Part shown: one piece after another, positions 22,287-31,178 of the stretch | Layout: each line of letters opens with the position of its first letter | How positions within the stretch are numbered: the stretch's first letter is position 1 | Assembly (NCBI RefSeq): GCF_000515335.1 | Contig: NZ_KI911563.1 | Location: 1,938,056-2,002,055 of the forward strand | Length of the DNA: 64,000 bases | Direction: 5' to 3' | DNA from: Cohnella panacarvi Gsoil 349 | Lineage (GTDB): Bacteria > Bacillota > Bacilli > Paenibacillales > Paenibacillaceae | Notes under the pieces: generated by a model | The model's database searches: none | The model's input: the letters and a program-made list of their open reading frames with translations, nothing else | Told to the model about the DNA's origin: nothing | Program-made: the position numbers and the translations under genes

Positions 22287-24289
22287 ACGCCATGAAGCGC
22301 GACTGGTTATCCCGGCTGACGTGGCATGCGCTATGTCTCGTCATATTGGCCCTATTCAATCCGCAGCTATTCATGCGCGATCGCGAGTACGTCGGCGAGG
22401 GCGACAACCCGCCGGTCGCGTTATTGAAACATTGGGAAGTCCGATACGGATCGGTCGACTCCGGCAGCGCCGGTTCCTGGCGTCCTTTCGACGAGACCGA
22501 GTGGCGCCGACTTCACGGCTATAAGGGAGAGCTGACCGTTCGCCGCGTCTTGCCGGCGATCGACTTCGATCGGCCTTACCTGTTCATGGCCGGAATGAAC
22601 AGATTCGAAGTGTCCTTGGACGGAGAACCCGTCTACCGTTATCGCATGGACGATAAGCTCTTATGGAACAATTACCGGATTCACGTGCATCCCTTAAAGC
22701 TTAGCCCGCAGGACGAGGGCAAGGAAATCGCCGTACGCATGATCTGGGAAGGGCACCCTTTTCTATCCTGGGAATGGATGATCATGTCCGATCCTGACGT
22801 TGTGCTCGGCGGCATGTTGCGGGGGGAGTGGCCTCTTTACGCGATCGCGCTGTTTAACTTGATCGTCGGCGTGGCCGGCGCGGCATTGTACGCCAGACGG
22901 AGAGTCAGAACGTATTTGTGGGCTGCTCTTCTGGCGCTCGCGGCGGGCTTCGGCCTGCTGTTCGTCTGCCAGTCTCTTCAATGGTTCGTGAATGTCGGAT
23001 CGGTGTCCTATTGGAACGACCTGCTGCTGCCGTTCTGTTTCTATGCTTTCATCGGAATGTACGCGGAAGCGCTTGGCGCGGCCAAGAACCGATGGATTCG
23101 ACTCGCCAAGCTCGCGTTGCTGGCGTTCATCGTTACCACGCTGACCATCGGAGTCTGGGACACTTACGGGTACTGGATCATGTTCTTTAACGTGTTTCCG
23201 TTCGTCGGCATTGCCGCGATCGCGGTCGTTACCGCGGTTCTGTTCAGACGTACCGCCTCCGCTCGGGACGACATCCGGCAGTGGCTTGTGAGGGGGTATG
23301 CCGTGCTAACCGTCTGCGGGGTGACGCATACGATCGGAATACACCCTCCGGGATTGTTGCAAGATCTTATGCAAGCATGGCCTTATTCGGAGTACATCAT
23401 CGGCGGCATGCTGCCGAACGGACTGTTCTTGTTCATGCTGTGCATGGTCATGGTACTCGTATCCAACGTACGCCGCGTCCATCAGGAATCCGAACGGAAC
23501 GCGCAGGAGTTGGTCGTTAAAAATGCCGAGCTAGAGCTTTTTCATCGCAAATTGGAGCAGTTGGTGGACATTCGGACGAAGGAATTGGAGAAAGCCAATC
23601 TCTCGCTTAAGGAGACGATGCGGGAGAAGGCGGAGACGCTGGCCGAGATGTCGGTGCTGGAGGAAAGAACCCGGATCGCGCACGAAATGCACGACGTCGT
23701 CGGCCATACGCTTACGGCCGCGATCGTCCAGTTGGAAGCGACGAAGAGGCTTGCCGAGCGCGACCAAGCCATTCCGATCGATAAGCTCGCCGTCGTGAAC
23801 GGCCTAGTCCGCAAAGGGTTGGACGAAATTCGCAAAACCGTGCGCATGCTGAAAGTCGATAACGCCCCTTTTAACCTCGAACTGGCGCTCAAGGAGCTGA
23901 TCAGGGATACGGTCGACAAAATGGAAGTCGAAGTGGAGGAACGAATCGAGCTTCCTGCCGGGCTTGGCAAGCTAGCCGAGCAAGTGCTCTATCATGCGTT
24001 GCAAGAGGGGCTGACGAACGGGATTCGCCATGCGCGCTGCAGCCGATTCCGGTTTGACTTGCGATCCGAGGACGGGTGGCTGAGCTTCAAGCTGGCGAAC
24101 GACGGCGTTCCGTTCGGCGATTCGAAGCCCGGTTTCGGGCTTACCGCGATGATGGAACGCGTCCAGCTGTTAGGCGGACGAATGGAAATCGGCTCCTCCA
24201 TGGACGAACGCGGGGAGCAGATCGGCTGCGAGCTTCGTATTGTATTGCCGCTGGCCGGCGGCTCGAAAACTCCTCATATCGCCGTGTAG
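22283..24289 (+). CDS. NarL-type sensor histidine kinase with large extracellular domain
   Basis: A 668-residue membrane kinase. After one N-terminal membrane segment comes an extracellular domain of about 150 residues, then a block of about six or seven membrane helices (roughly 185-410), a coiled coil (ELELFHRKLEQLVDIRTKELEK), a HisKA_3 domain with EMHDVVGH (phospho-His 470), and an ATPase domain (EGLTNGIRHARCSRF; GFGLTAMMERVQLLGG). The layout resembles the 7TMR-DISM class, of which a remnant lies at 17403-17893. It partners the overlapping response regulator. The ligand is unknown; a sugar from polysaccharide breakdown would fit the context. Confidence 0.9.
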   Translation: MNAMKRDWLSRLTWHALCLVILALFNPQLFMRDREYVGEGDNPPVALLKHWEVRYGSVDSGSAGSWRPFDETEWRRLHGYKGELTVRRVLPAIDFDRPYLFMAGMNRFEVSLDGEPVYRYRMDDKLLWNNYRIHVHPLKLSPQDEGKEIAVRMIWEGHPFLSWEWMIMSDPDVVLGGMLRGEWPLYAIALFNLIVGVAGAALYARRRVRTYLWAALLALAAGFGLLFVCQSLQWFVNVGSVSYWNDLLLPFCFYAFIGMYAEALGAAKNRWIRLAKLALLAFIVTTLTIGVWDTYGYWIMFFNVFPFVGIAAIAVVTAVLFRRTASARDDIRQWLVRGYAVLTVCGVTHTIGIHPPGLLQDLMQAWPYSEYIIGGMLPNGLFLFMLCMVMVLVSNVRRVHQESERNAQELVVKNAELELFHRKLEQLVDIRTKELEKANLSLKETMREKAETLAEMSVLEERTRIAHEMHDVVGHTLTAAIVQLEATKRLAERDQAIPIDKLAVVNGLVRKGLDEIRKTVRMLKVDNAPFNLELALKELIRDTVDKMEVEVEERIELPAGLGKLAEQVLYHALQEGLTNGIRHARCSRFRFDLRSEDGWLSFKLANDGVPFGDSKPGFGLTAMMERVQLLGGRMEIGSSMDERGEQIGCELRIVLPLAGGSKTPHIAV

Positions 24290-24305
24290 CTATACGGTCG
24301 GCGTC

Positions 24306-25208
24306 TTAATCTTGTTTGCTCTGCTTTTCCATGCCGATGTACGCAAGGCCTGCCGCCATGAAAGCCGTTCCGGCAAGCTGCATGCCGGTCACTTGCTCGT
24401 CGAAGAACAAGTATCCCGCGACGACGGCGGATACCGGCACGACGTAGCGGAAGAAGTTCGCGCGCGCGGCGCCGACCTTATGCATGCCGCCGTTCCAAGC
24501 GACGAAGGCGAACACCGTGCTGATCAGCACGTTATAGGCGATCGCGGTGTAGTGCCCGGAGGAGAGCCCGCTCCAATCCACTTCGTCCCAAGTGCCTATC
24601 GTGATCGGGAGCATGAACAACGTGCCGAACATGATCGACCACGTGCTCACCCGAAGCGGCGAGTAACGGCTCATCAGCGGCATGCAAGCCAGATTGTACA
24701 ACGCGCCGACGATGCTGACTCCGAAGGCCAGCAAGTTGCCTACCATGTGATCCGAGGACAGGCTCAATCCTTCGCTGCCGCCAAGGATGACGAAAGAGAC
24801 GCCGATCATGGCGACGACGCCGCCGACCGCAAGCCTACGCGTGAACTTCTCCTTGACGAAGAGCGGCGCGAACAACGCGGCGAATATCGGCCAAGGCGCG
24901 ACGTTCAGCAGCGATGCGTTGGCTAGCGTCGTGTACTTGATCGAGTACATCACCGCGATCTCGAGCCCCGTAATGCCGACCAATCCGATGGCGGCAAGCG
25001 CGAGCATGTCCCTCAAAGGCACTCCGATACTCCCCTCTTTGATCCACAGAATCAGGAAGAAGAAGGGAACGGCGCCGCCGAAGCGGAGGAACGCGAAAAG
25101 CACGGGGTCGAACGTCTCCATCGCCGACCGCGAGACGCCGAAGTTCGCGCCCCATATCGCCGCGACGAGCACCAAAGCGGCGTAGGATATCCATTTGTTA
25201 TTGTGCAT
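24306..25208 (-). CDS. EamA/DMT-family transporter
   Basis: A 300-residue protein with ten predicted membrane segments made of two EamA repeats. The first starts AALVLVAAIWGANFGVSRSA and the second starts near NLLAFGVSIVGALYNLACMP; the C-terminal signature RYVVPVSAVVAGYLFFDEQ is typical of RhaT/YdcZ-like exporters. The family moves metabolites or amino acids. ATG 25208 is chosen with GGAG about 12 bases upstream; a TTG at 25226 has nothing. It converges on the kinase gene with a 16-base gap. The substrate is not predictable. Confidence 0.88.
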   Translation of the reverse strand: MHNNKWISYAALVLVAAIWGANFGVSRSAMETFDPVLFAFLRFGGAVPFFFLILWIKEGSIGVPLRDMLALAAIGLVGITGLEIAVMYSIKYTTLANASLLNVAPWPIFAALFAPLFVKEKFTRRLAVGGVVAMIGVSFVILGGSEGLSLSSDHMVGNLLAFGVSIVGALYNLACMPLMSRYSPLRVSTWSIMFGTLFMLPITIGTWDEVDWSGLSSGHYTAIAYNVLISTVFAFVAWNGGMHKVGAARANFFRYVVPVSAVVAGYLFFDEQVTGMQLAGTAFMAAGLAYIGMEKQSKQD

Positions 25209-25358
25209 GGTGTTGTCAGGCTCCAATTCAGCTTATGTACGCATACTTTGCCATTGTGCAGGAAGGCGCGGACGGATGCAATAATAATATGGCGGCGAGC
25301 GCCGCCGTAGCGGTCCAACGCCTCCCCTGAGCGACGGGGATATCGATACAAAGGGCAA

Positions 25359-25390
25359 AAAACCGGAACGACATCGTCGTCCCGGTTTAC
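25359..25390 (-). terminator. Terminator of the LacI-ThuA-Gfo/Idh operon
   Basis: On the minus strand AAACCGG and CCGGTTT flank an inner GACGAC/GTCGTT stem, followed by six T, 10 bases after the stop at 25400. Confidence 0.9.
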
Positions 25391-25399
25391 GGCCATCGA

Positions 25400-26506
25400 C
25401 TAATCCAGCTTGAAGTCCGGCAAGCCGAGCGGCATAGGCGCCGGACGCTCGCAGGAGCTCTTCATGACATAGTGCTTGCCCTGCTCGGCCGCGTCATGGA
25501 AGCCGTGCATCGCTTCAAGCACGTGATAAGCCAGCTCGCCGTTCGCGCGATGCTTCCGTCCGACTTGAATCGCCCGCGCCATGTCGGCAGCGCCGACGCC
25601 GCGAGCGTTGTCCGTGTAACCGTGCGTCAAAGGCACCTCGGACCAGTTGCCTCCGGCGGCGCCGGCGCGACGGACGCGGATCGTGCCGCCGAAACCGTTC
25701 GGATCCGGTACTTGAATCGTTCCGTGACTGCCGTATACTTCGATGCACGGCAGCATCGTGCCGCCCTTCACGTCGAAGCTCGTCAGAATCGTGGCGATCG
25801 GACCCGCCTCGAATTCCATGATTCCGGCTACGTGAGTCGGCGTCTCCACGACGACCTTCTGCCCCGCTTTCGGTTGGCTCGTAATCGTGCGCTCGGGGAA
25901 CGATATCCGCGTCGAACCCGTCACTTTAGCGATCGGTCCAAGCAGAGATACGAGTGCCGTTATATAATACGGCCCCATGTCGAACATCGGGCCGCCGCCC
26001 TTCTGGTAATAAAACTCCGGAGACGGATGCCAGCTTTCGTGACCGCCGCCGAGCATGAACGCGGTCGCGCCGATCGGCGTTCCGATCCAGCCGTCTTCAA
26101 CGAGCTTGACGCAAGTCTGGATGCCGCCGCCGAGGAACGTGTCCGGCGCGCTGCCGACGAGCAGCCCTTTGCGGCGGGCTAGCTCCAGCACTTCCTGTCC
26201 TTCCTCGCGCGTAACGGTGAACGGCTTCTCCACGTAGACGTGTTTGCCGGCTTCGAGCGCTCTTAAGTTAATCGATCCGTGAGCAAGCGGAATCGTCAGA
26301 TTAATGACCATCTCGATGCCAGGGTCGGCGAGCAGCTCGTCGACGGAGCAGCCGCGGATGCCGTGTTCGGCGGCCTTGGCTTTGGCGCGCTCTACGTCTA
26401 GATCAGCGCAAGCGACGACTTCCATCGAATCGAACTTTTGGCCGTTCTGAAAATAAATCCCGCTGATGTTGCCTGTTCCAATGATGCCGACTTTGATTTT
26501 GTCCAT
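25400..26506 (-). CDS. Gfo/Idh/MocA-family oxidoreductase
   Basis: A 368-residue NAD(P)-dependent sugar oxidoreductase. The N-terminal Rossmann motif is VGIIGTGNISG, and the family signature EKPF (VYVEKPFTVT) comes near residue 95. The C-terminal alpha/beta domain includes GGGPMFDMGPYY, where the D and Y/H residues normally shape the active site. It is the third gene of an operon with LacI and ThuA, 23 bases after the ThuA stop. ThuA/ThuB-type pairs oxidise disaccharides or sugars at C3, so a 3-keto-sugar role is possible. The substrate is not determined. Confidence 0.9.
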   Translation of the reverse strand: MDKIKVGIIGTGNISGIYFQNGQKFDSMEVVACADLDVERAKAKAAEHGIRGCSVDELLADPGIEMVINLTIPLAHGSINLRALEAGKHVYVEKPFTVTREEGQEVLELARRKGLLVGSAPDTFLGGGIQTCVKLVEDGWIGTPIGATAFMLGGGHESWHPSPEFYYQKGGGPMFDMGPYYITALVSLLGPIAKVTGSTRISFPERTITSQPKAGQKVVVETPTHVAGIMEFEAGPIATILTSFDVKGGTMLPCIEVYGSHGTIQVPDPNGFGGTIRVRRAGAAGGNWSEVPLTHGYTDNARGVGAADMARAIQVGRKHRANGELAYHVLEAMHGFHDAAEQGKHYVMKSSCERPAPMPLGLPDFKLD

Positions 26507-26529
26507 TAGGGATTCTCATCTCCGGATGT

Positions 26530-27255
26530 TTAAAGTTGATTGTCCTGCATTCCCGTATAGGCTTCCTGCTGCTCATCCGCGCTCGCGAGCGCCTTGCCTT
26601 CCGCCGCCCAGTTGAAGCCTCTGCGCATAAGCTCCTGAACGACGGGGATTTCCATAATGTTCGCTTGGTGGCCAAGCGAGTTATAATATACGCGGCCTTG
26701 TCCCCAGCGCTTCGTCCAGACCACCGGCATGTCTATCGATTTATTCGTGGAATGCGGCCCCGGGACGGTCGGGAACCGCGTCGTCGCGAGCACTTCGTTC
26801 GCCGGGTCGACGTGCAAATAATATTGCTCCGTGCACACCTCGAAATCCGCGATGTCTTCCACGAGCGGGCTCGAGCTTTGCTTAATCTCGACCGTGTACG
26901 TCGTGCCGTCGTTGCCCGGATGCGCGATCCACTGGCCGCCCGTCATGAACTGCCAGTCGGTGTTCTCGCGGAACGCGTCGCACATGCCGCCGTGACATCC
27001 CGCAAGCCCGACGCCGCTCTGAACGGCCGCGGATACGTTGCTCACCCATGCGCCGTCGATCTTACCCATCGTCCATACCGGAACGATCAAATCGAGCGCC
27101 TTCAGCTTCTCGCCGTCCGCGAACGCTTCCAGCGTGTCCGACACTTCGACCTCGAACCCTTCCTGCACGAGCTGGCCGCGGAAAATTTCCGCCACTTCCT
27201 TCGGTTGATGGCCGTCCCAGCCGCCCCATACGATCAACGCTTTTTTCTTCGTCAT
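26530..27255 (-). CDS. ThuA-domain protein
   Basis: A 241-residue class-I glutamine-amidotransferase-like protein of the ThuA type (ALIVWGGWDGHQPKEVAEIF at the start; GLAGCHGGMCDAF with the nucleophile-elbow-like Cys; VVWTKRWGQGRVYYNSLGH near the end). ThuA proteins occur with Gfo/Idh enzymes in trehalose-like and 3-keto-glycoside catabolism. Its start overlaps the LacI stop by 4 bases, so the two are translationally coupled. Confidence 0.88.
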   Translation of the reverse strand: MTKKKALIVWGGWDGHQPKEVAEIFRGQLVQEGFEVEVSDTLEAFADGEKLKALDLIVPVWTMGKIDGAWVSNVSAAVQSGVGLAGCHGGMCDAFRENTDWQFMTGGQWIAHPGNDGTTYTVEIKQSSSPLVEDIADFEVCTEQYYLHVDPANEVLATTRFPTVPGPHSTNKSIDMPVVWTKRWGQGRVYYNSLGHQANIMEIPVVQELMRRGFNWAAEGKALASADEQQEAYTGMQDNQL

Positions 27256-28304
27256 CTGTTCTCGCTCCTGTTCATGCCGCTTGATTTCCTTACGATAAAC
27301 TGCGTCTGCAGCGTTTCGTTAAATCTAACCTTCGTCCCGTCGGGATCGGACAACCGTTCCAACAATCGCTCGACCGCCAGCTTGCCCATCTCGTAGAACG
27401 GTACCTTTACCGTCGTCAGTTGCGGTTCCGTCATGCTGGCGGCGTCCGAGTCGTCGTAGCCGACGATCGGCAATTCGTCCGGGACTTGGCACCCTTTGTC
27501 ACGCAAGCCTTGAATAAGCCCGATCGCCATCCGATCGTTCGCCACGAATAGCGCGTCTAGCTTACCCAGGTCGGCATGAACGGCATCCGCCGCCATCCAT
27601 CCGCTTTTACGGCTGTAGTTGCCTTGATAGATAATCGATTCGTCGATCTCGATCCCGGCTTCCCGTAACGCTCGCATGTACCCGGCCATCCGATCGACGC
27701 TGTTCGAGTATTGGGGCGCGCCGTTAAGAAACCCGATACGCCTGAACCCCTGCTCGAGCAAATGCTTCACCGCGTCGTAGCTCCCTTGCACGTGGTCCGC
27801 CGCCACCGTGCTTGCATCCATGTCTTGGAACCGTTGGTCCATGACGCAGAACGGCAATTCCTGTCCCGCCATCTTCGCGATCCCTTCGCGCTCGGAAGCA
27901 ATCGCGCTCGCTCCGAGCACGATGCAAGCGTCGATGCGCTGCGTCCGGAACAACGAGGCGTAATCGTACACTTCGTCAGGGTCGCGGAATAACAGCAGCA
28001 AGCCGTATTCTTTGGCGCGAACCGCTTCTCCGATCCCGCTCAGAATCTCGGAGAAATAATACGTGGAGAAAAGATGGACCTTCGGTACGTGAGGCAATAC
28101 GACGCCGATGTTGCCGCTTCTGCCGCGGGCAAAGCAGGAAGCGATGGCGTTCAGTTCGTAATTCAGCTGCTTCGCCGCCGCCAATACCCGCTGGCGAGTC
28201 GACTCTTTCATCGGTCCGATCCCGTTCAATACGCGGGATACGGTAGCTTCGGATACGCCGGCCAGCTCGGCGACTTGTTTGCGGTTGGACACGGAATCCG
28301 CCAT
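27252..28304 (-). CDS. LacI-family transcriptional regulator
   Basis: A 350-residue regulator. The N-terminal helix-turn-helix is KQVAELAGVSEATVSRVLNG (residues 8-27), with the hinge helix near NAIASCFARGR and a sugar-binding core of periplasmic-binding-protein type (Peripla_BP_3). It is the first gene of its operon and has a near-perfect palindrome over its own -10 box (28321-28340), so it probably represses itself, ThuA and the oxidoreductase until a sugar or derivative is bound. AAGGA precedes the ATG at 28304. Confidence 0.92.
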   Translation of the reverse strand: MADSVSNRKQVAELAGVSEATVSRVLNGIGPMKESTRQRVLAAAKQLNYELNAIASCFARGRSGNIGVVLPHVPKVHLFSTYYFSEILSGIGEAVRAKEYGLLLLFRDPDEVYDYASLFRTQRIDACIVLGASAIASEREGIAKMAGQELPFCVMDQRFQDMDASTVAADHVQGSYDAVKHLLEQGFRRIGFLNGAPQYSNSVDRMAGYMRALREAGIEIDESIIYQGNYSRKSGWMAADAVHADLGKLDALFVANDRMAIGLIQGLRDKGCQVPDELPIVGYDDSDAASMTEPQLTTVKVPFYEMGKLAVERLLERLSDPDGTKVRFNETLQTQFIVRKSSGMNRSENR

Positions 28305-28320
28305 CCTGTTCTATCCTTAA

Positions 28321-28365
28321 TAATGTACGCGTGTACATTATGGCACGGAAAGAGGGGCGAGTCAA
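28321..28365 (-). promoter_or_regulatory. LacI-operon promoter with overlapping operator
   Basis: On the minus strand, TTGACT (28360-28365) and CATAAT (28337-28342) are 17 bases apart, a good SigA promoter. The palindrome TAATGTACGCGTGTACATTA (28321-28340) overlaps the -10 and has the central CG typical of LacI-family operators. Confidence 0.75.
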
Positions 28366-28517
28366 CTCACGAATCGGTAATCGGTCGGGCCGGTACGGAA
28401 CCTTCGCCGGGTGTTAGAAATTAGAGGTCATATTGTCTTCTAGAGAGTCACGTTGGAGGATGCGCGGGATTTTAGAGGTCTTCCTGACCTTTGGCTCGTC
28501 ACGATGGGGAATGAACC

Positions 28518-28561
28518 AAAAACCGAGAGACCGCGCCTCATATGAAGCGCGGTCTCTCGGT
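28518..28561 (-). terminator. Terminator of the gene ending at 28575
   Basis: On the minus strand, ACCGAGAGACCGCGC pairs with GCGCGGTCTCTCGGT, followed by a T run. The stem is perfect over 15 bases. Confidence 0.93.
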
Positions 28562-28574
28562 CGCACAACGCCTA

Positions 28575-29210
28575 TTATTCTAACCCATGCTCTTCGCGAA
28601 TCTTATATAACCCTTGGATCGGCAGATCGGAAGGATCGCGATTCAACAAGTAATACGCGATCAGCACATGAAGAGGAAACGCGCATACGTTGTTGCCGTC
28701 CTTGATCGAAGGAAATCCGGCTTCGAGAACCGGGCCATGCTCGGCATGCCAATCGAGACCCGCGTGCACTTCCTCCGGAGCGAATTCCTCTCTCACGGCT
28801 TCGTAGCAAGCCGGAAGGATGACTTTATCGATAATGGCTTTCGCCTCGTCATCGTCTTTAGGCGGCATCGGAAGCAGCTTCCCGCCTTTAACCTTCATCA
28901 AGTCGTAATAGAAGGAAGCCATCCATTGCGACGGGTCGCCCCCGCCTTGGAACATCGCGACCAGCTCGCGGAGGAAAAATCCGACGACGTAAGCGTCTCC
29001 CGCTTCGTCCTTCACTTGGAACGCGAAGACCGGTCCGTATAATTGGTGAGGCATGACATGGCTGTCTACATGCTCGAAACGCTGTCTTAATGCGATCAAG
29101 CCGTTATGTTCGACGGCTTTGACCAGTTCCTTCATTTGCTCTTCAGGCATGGCTGTAGAATTGCCATTGTCATTGCCGTTATCCGTATTGTTCGTCGTAT
29201 CATTCGTCAT
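28575..29210 (-). CDS. Cytoplasmic protein of unknown function
   Basis: A 211-residue soluble protein I do not recognise. The N terminus is a low-complexity Asn/Thr/Asp stretch; the rest is a mixed alpha/beta domain with HQLYGPVFAFQVKDEAG, a DWHAEHGPVLEAGFPS loop and FPLHVLIAYYLLNRDP near the end. ATG 29210 is used because a weak GGTGGTG precedes it; an in-frame ATG at 29231 has no site. It is monocistronic with its own strong terminator. There is no signal peptide or membrane segment. Confidence 0.75.
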   Translation of the reverse strand: MTNDTTNNTDNGNDNGNSTAMPEEQMKELVKAVEHNGLIALRQRFEHVDSHVMPHQLYGPVFAFQVKDEAGDAYVVGFFLRELVAMFQGGGDPSQWMASFYYDLMKVKGGKLLPMPPKDDDEAKAIIDKVILPACYEAVREEFAPEEVHAGLDWHAEHGPVLEAGFPSIKDGNNVCAFPLHVLIAYYLLNRDPSDLPIQGLYKIREEHGLE

Positions 29211-29354
29211 CGTAAACACCACCCGCCTCATTCTAACATTCCGGCGCCAGGTCAGTCTACTTTCAAAGAATGGTTGCGGTTATTCTCTTCCGACGCAAGC
29301 TCGTTTACAATGAATCCATAAGCTGTTCAGATCGACGACAAGGAGCGAACCGCG

Positions 29355-30119
29355 ATGCGAATATCGTTATGTATCGGAGCGTACCCCGGCAAGGACGAAA
29401 TTTATCACCTCGAGAAAATCAAAGAGCACGGCTTTCACGGGCTCGAATATTACGCATGGTGGGAATTGAACGACTTAACCCGCGTCGCGAAGGAGCAAGA
29501 GCGAATCGGCGTCGGCATTAGCGCCGCGTGCACGAAGTTCATCAGCTTGGTGGACGAGTCGTTACGGGACGCCTACCTTGCGGGAGTGCGCGATACGATC
29601 GAAGCTTGCCGTAGGCTCGGGGTTCGTTCCATCATCTCGCAAACCGGCAACGCCCTGGACGGCGTGCCGCGCGAATCGCAGCGGCGGACGATGGTCGAGA
29701 CGCTTAAGCGCTGCGCGCCTATGCTGGAAGAGGCCGGCATCGTGCTCGAGCTTGAGCCGCTAAACGGACTTGTCGATCACCGCGGACATTTCCTTCAGCG
29801 CTCGGACGAGTCCGCGTCGGTCGTCGATCAAGTCGGGAGCCCGAACGTCAAGCTCGTCTTCGACGTGTATCATCAGCAGATTACCGAGGGCAACGTCATC
29901 CGCAACGCCACCGGCTTCATCGACCGCATCAACCATTACCATATCGCCGACAACCCCGGACGCAAGCAACCTGGCACGGGCGAGCTGAATTACGTCAACA
30001 TCCTGCGCGCGATCAAAGGTACGGGCTTCGACGGTTTCGTCGGACTGGAGTGCGGTTACACGATCGATACGGATGCCGCGCTGGAGCAGTTCAAGGCGGA
30101 TGTACTGGCGAAAATATAG
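29355..30119 (+). CDS. Hydroxypyruvate-isomerase-like TIM-barrel protein
   Basis: A 254-residue sugar isomerase/epimerase (AP_endonuc_2 fold). The Hyi-type features are LELEPLN (metal-binding Glu near residue 134), VKLVFDVYHQQ, YHIADNPGRKQPGTGELNY and the final GLECGY glutamate. Hydroxypyruvate isomerases interconvert hydroxypyruvate and tartronate semialdehyde, but many relatives act on 3-keto- or 2-keto-sugars. AAGGAG precedes the ATG. It is monocistronic but lies among ThuA, Gfo/Idh and a second TIM-barrel epimerase, so a sugar-acid or keto-sugar role is likely. Confidence 0.88.
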   Translation: MRISLCIGAYPGKDEIYHLEKIKEHGFHGLEYYAWWELNDLTRVAKEQERIGVGISAACTKFISLVDESLRDAYLAGVRDTIEACRRLGVRSIISQTGNALDGVPRESQRRTMVETLKRCAPMLEEAGIVLELEPLNGLVDHRGHFLQRSDESASVVDQVGSPNVKLVFDVYHQQITEGNVIRNATGFIDRINHYHIADNPGRKQPGTGELNYVNILRAIKGTGFDGFVGLECGYTIDTDAALEQFKADVLAKI

Positions 30120-30122
30120 CGT

Positions 30123-30156
30123 AAAGGGCAAAGATCGATTACGATCTTTGCCCTTC
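30123..30156. terminator. Bidirectional terminator
   Basis: AAAGGGCAAAGATCG and CGATCTTTGCCCTTC form a nearly perfect 14-15-base stem with a 4-base loop between two convergent genes. Confidence 0.85.
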
Positions 30157-30158
30157 GT

Positions 30159-31178
30159 TTACCCGACCTCGACCCATTCGCCGCCGCGGTCGGCGGAGCG
30201 CAACTCGGCGCCTACGAGCGCGATCGTGCCGCGGGTGTCGCGTCCCGTCGACGTGGCGATCGGTTGTCCCGCAGCCAAGCATTCGACGAAGTGCTTCAGT
30301 TGATAATAGTAGCCCAAATCCGCAGGCAACTCCGCCTCGAAGCCTTGACCCTCGTTCGGATTCACCTTCACGACGCCGTCCTTGAACACGATGTTGCCCC
30401 GCTCGAAGTTGACGCGATAATTCATGTCGAACCCGAAGTCGCCTTGCAGCGTCCAATCCGCCTGCGCGTTCACGACTTGTCCCCCGGCGTAACGGTAATG
30501 CGCCGACACGAGATCGTAGCCGCTTCCCGGCACGACGTTGCGTCCGATCGCAGAAACCGCTTCCGGCATGCCGAACAGCCAGTACACCATGTCCGCGTCA
30601 TGGACATGCATGTCCATGAGCGCACCGCCGCTCTTGTCCTTCTGCAGCAGCCACGGTCCCCAGGACGGCGTTGCGCCGCCGCGGAAGAAGTAAGCATTCG
30701 TCACCGCGCCGAATTCGCCGCTGTCGGTCGCTTCTTTCAATCGGATGTATGCCGGCCAGAATCGGAGGCATTGTCCGATCATTAATTGCTTGCCGTTAAG
30801 CTCGGCTGCGGCGATCATGTTATCGCAAGCTTCCGGCGTCAACGCCATCGGCTTCTCGCACAGCACGTGCAGTCCATGGTTCAGGCATTGCACCGCGACT
30901 TGCTCGTGCAAGAACGTAGGAAGCGTAATGTCGACCGCGTCCAACTGCTCGTTTGCAAGCATGTCCGTCACGCTCGTATATCGATTGAAGCGGCCGAAAT
31001 CGATCGCGCCTCCGACCGTCTCGATGTTGCCTGCGGTCGCTGGTCCCTTCAGTTTTTCCGGATCCATGTCGCACAGCGCGACGACTTGAACAGGCTGACC
31101 TTCGCTTTCAAGGCGCATGTAGTTTTCCAAATGCGTATTGCCCATGAAGCCGAGTCCAATCAATCCGATGCGTAGCAT
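30159..31178 (-). CDS. Gfo/Idh/MocA-family oxidoreductase
   Basis: A 339-residue NAD(P)-dependent oxidoreductase. It has IGLIGLGFMGNTH (Rossmann), HVLCEKPMALT (the EKP signature) and GGALMDMHVHDADMVYWLFG, where D and H match the catalytic D-x-x-x-H of inositol- and sugar-dehydrogenase relatives. Its ATG overlaps the stop of the upstream epimerase by one base (TAATG), so the two are translated together. The pairing with a sugar-phosphate isomerase-type barrel is common in inositol, uronate and keto-sugar pathways; the exact sugar is unknown. Confidence 0.9.
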   Translation of the reverse strand: MLRIGLIGLGFMGNTHLENYMRLESEGQPVQVVALCDMDPEKLKGPATAGNIETVGGAIDFGRFNRYTSVTDMLANEQLDAVDITLPTFLHEQVAVQCLNHGLHVLCEKPMALTPEACDNMIAAAELNGKQLMIGQCLRFWPAYIRLKEATDSGEFGAVTNAYFFRGGATPSWGPWLLQKDKSGGALMDMHVHDADMVYWLFGMPEAVSAIGRNVVPGSGYDLVSAHYRYAGGQVVNAQADWTLQGDFGFDMNYRVNFERGNIVFKDGVVKVNPNEGQGFEAELPADLGYYYQLKHFVECLAAGQPIATSTGRDTRGTIALVGAELRSADRGGEWVEVG

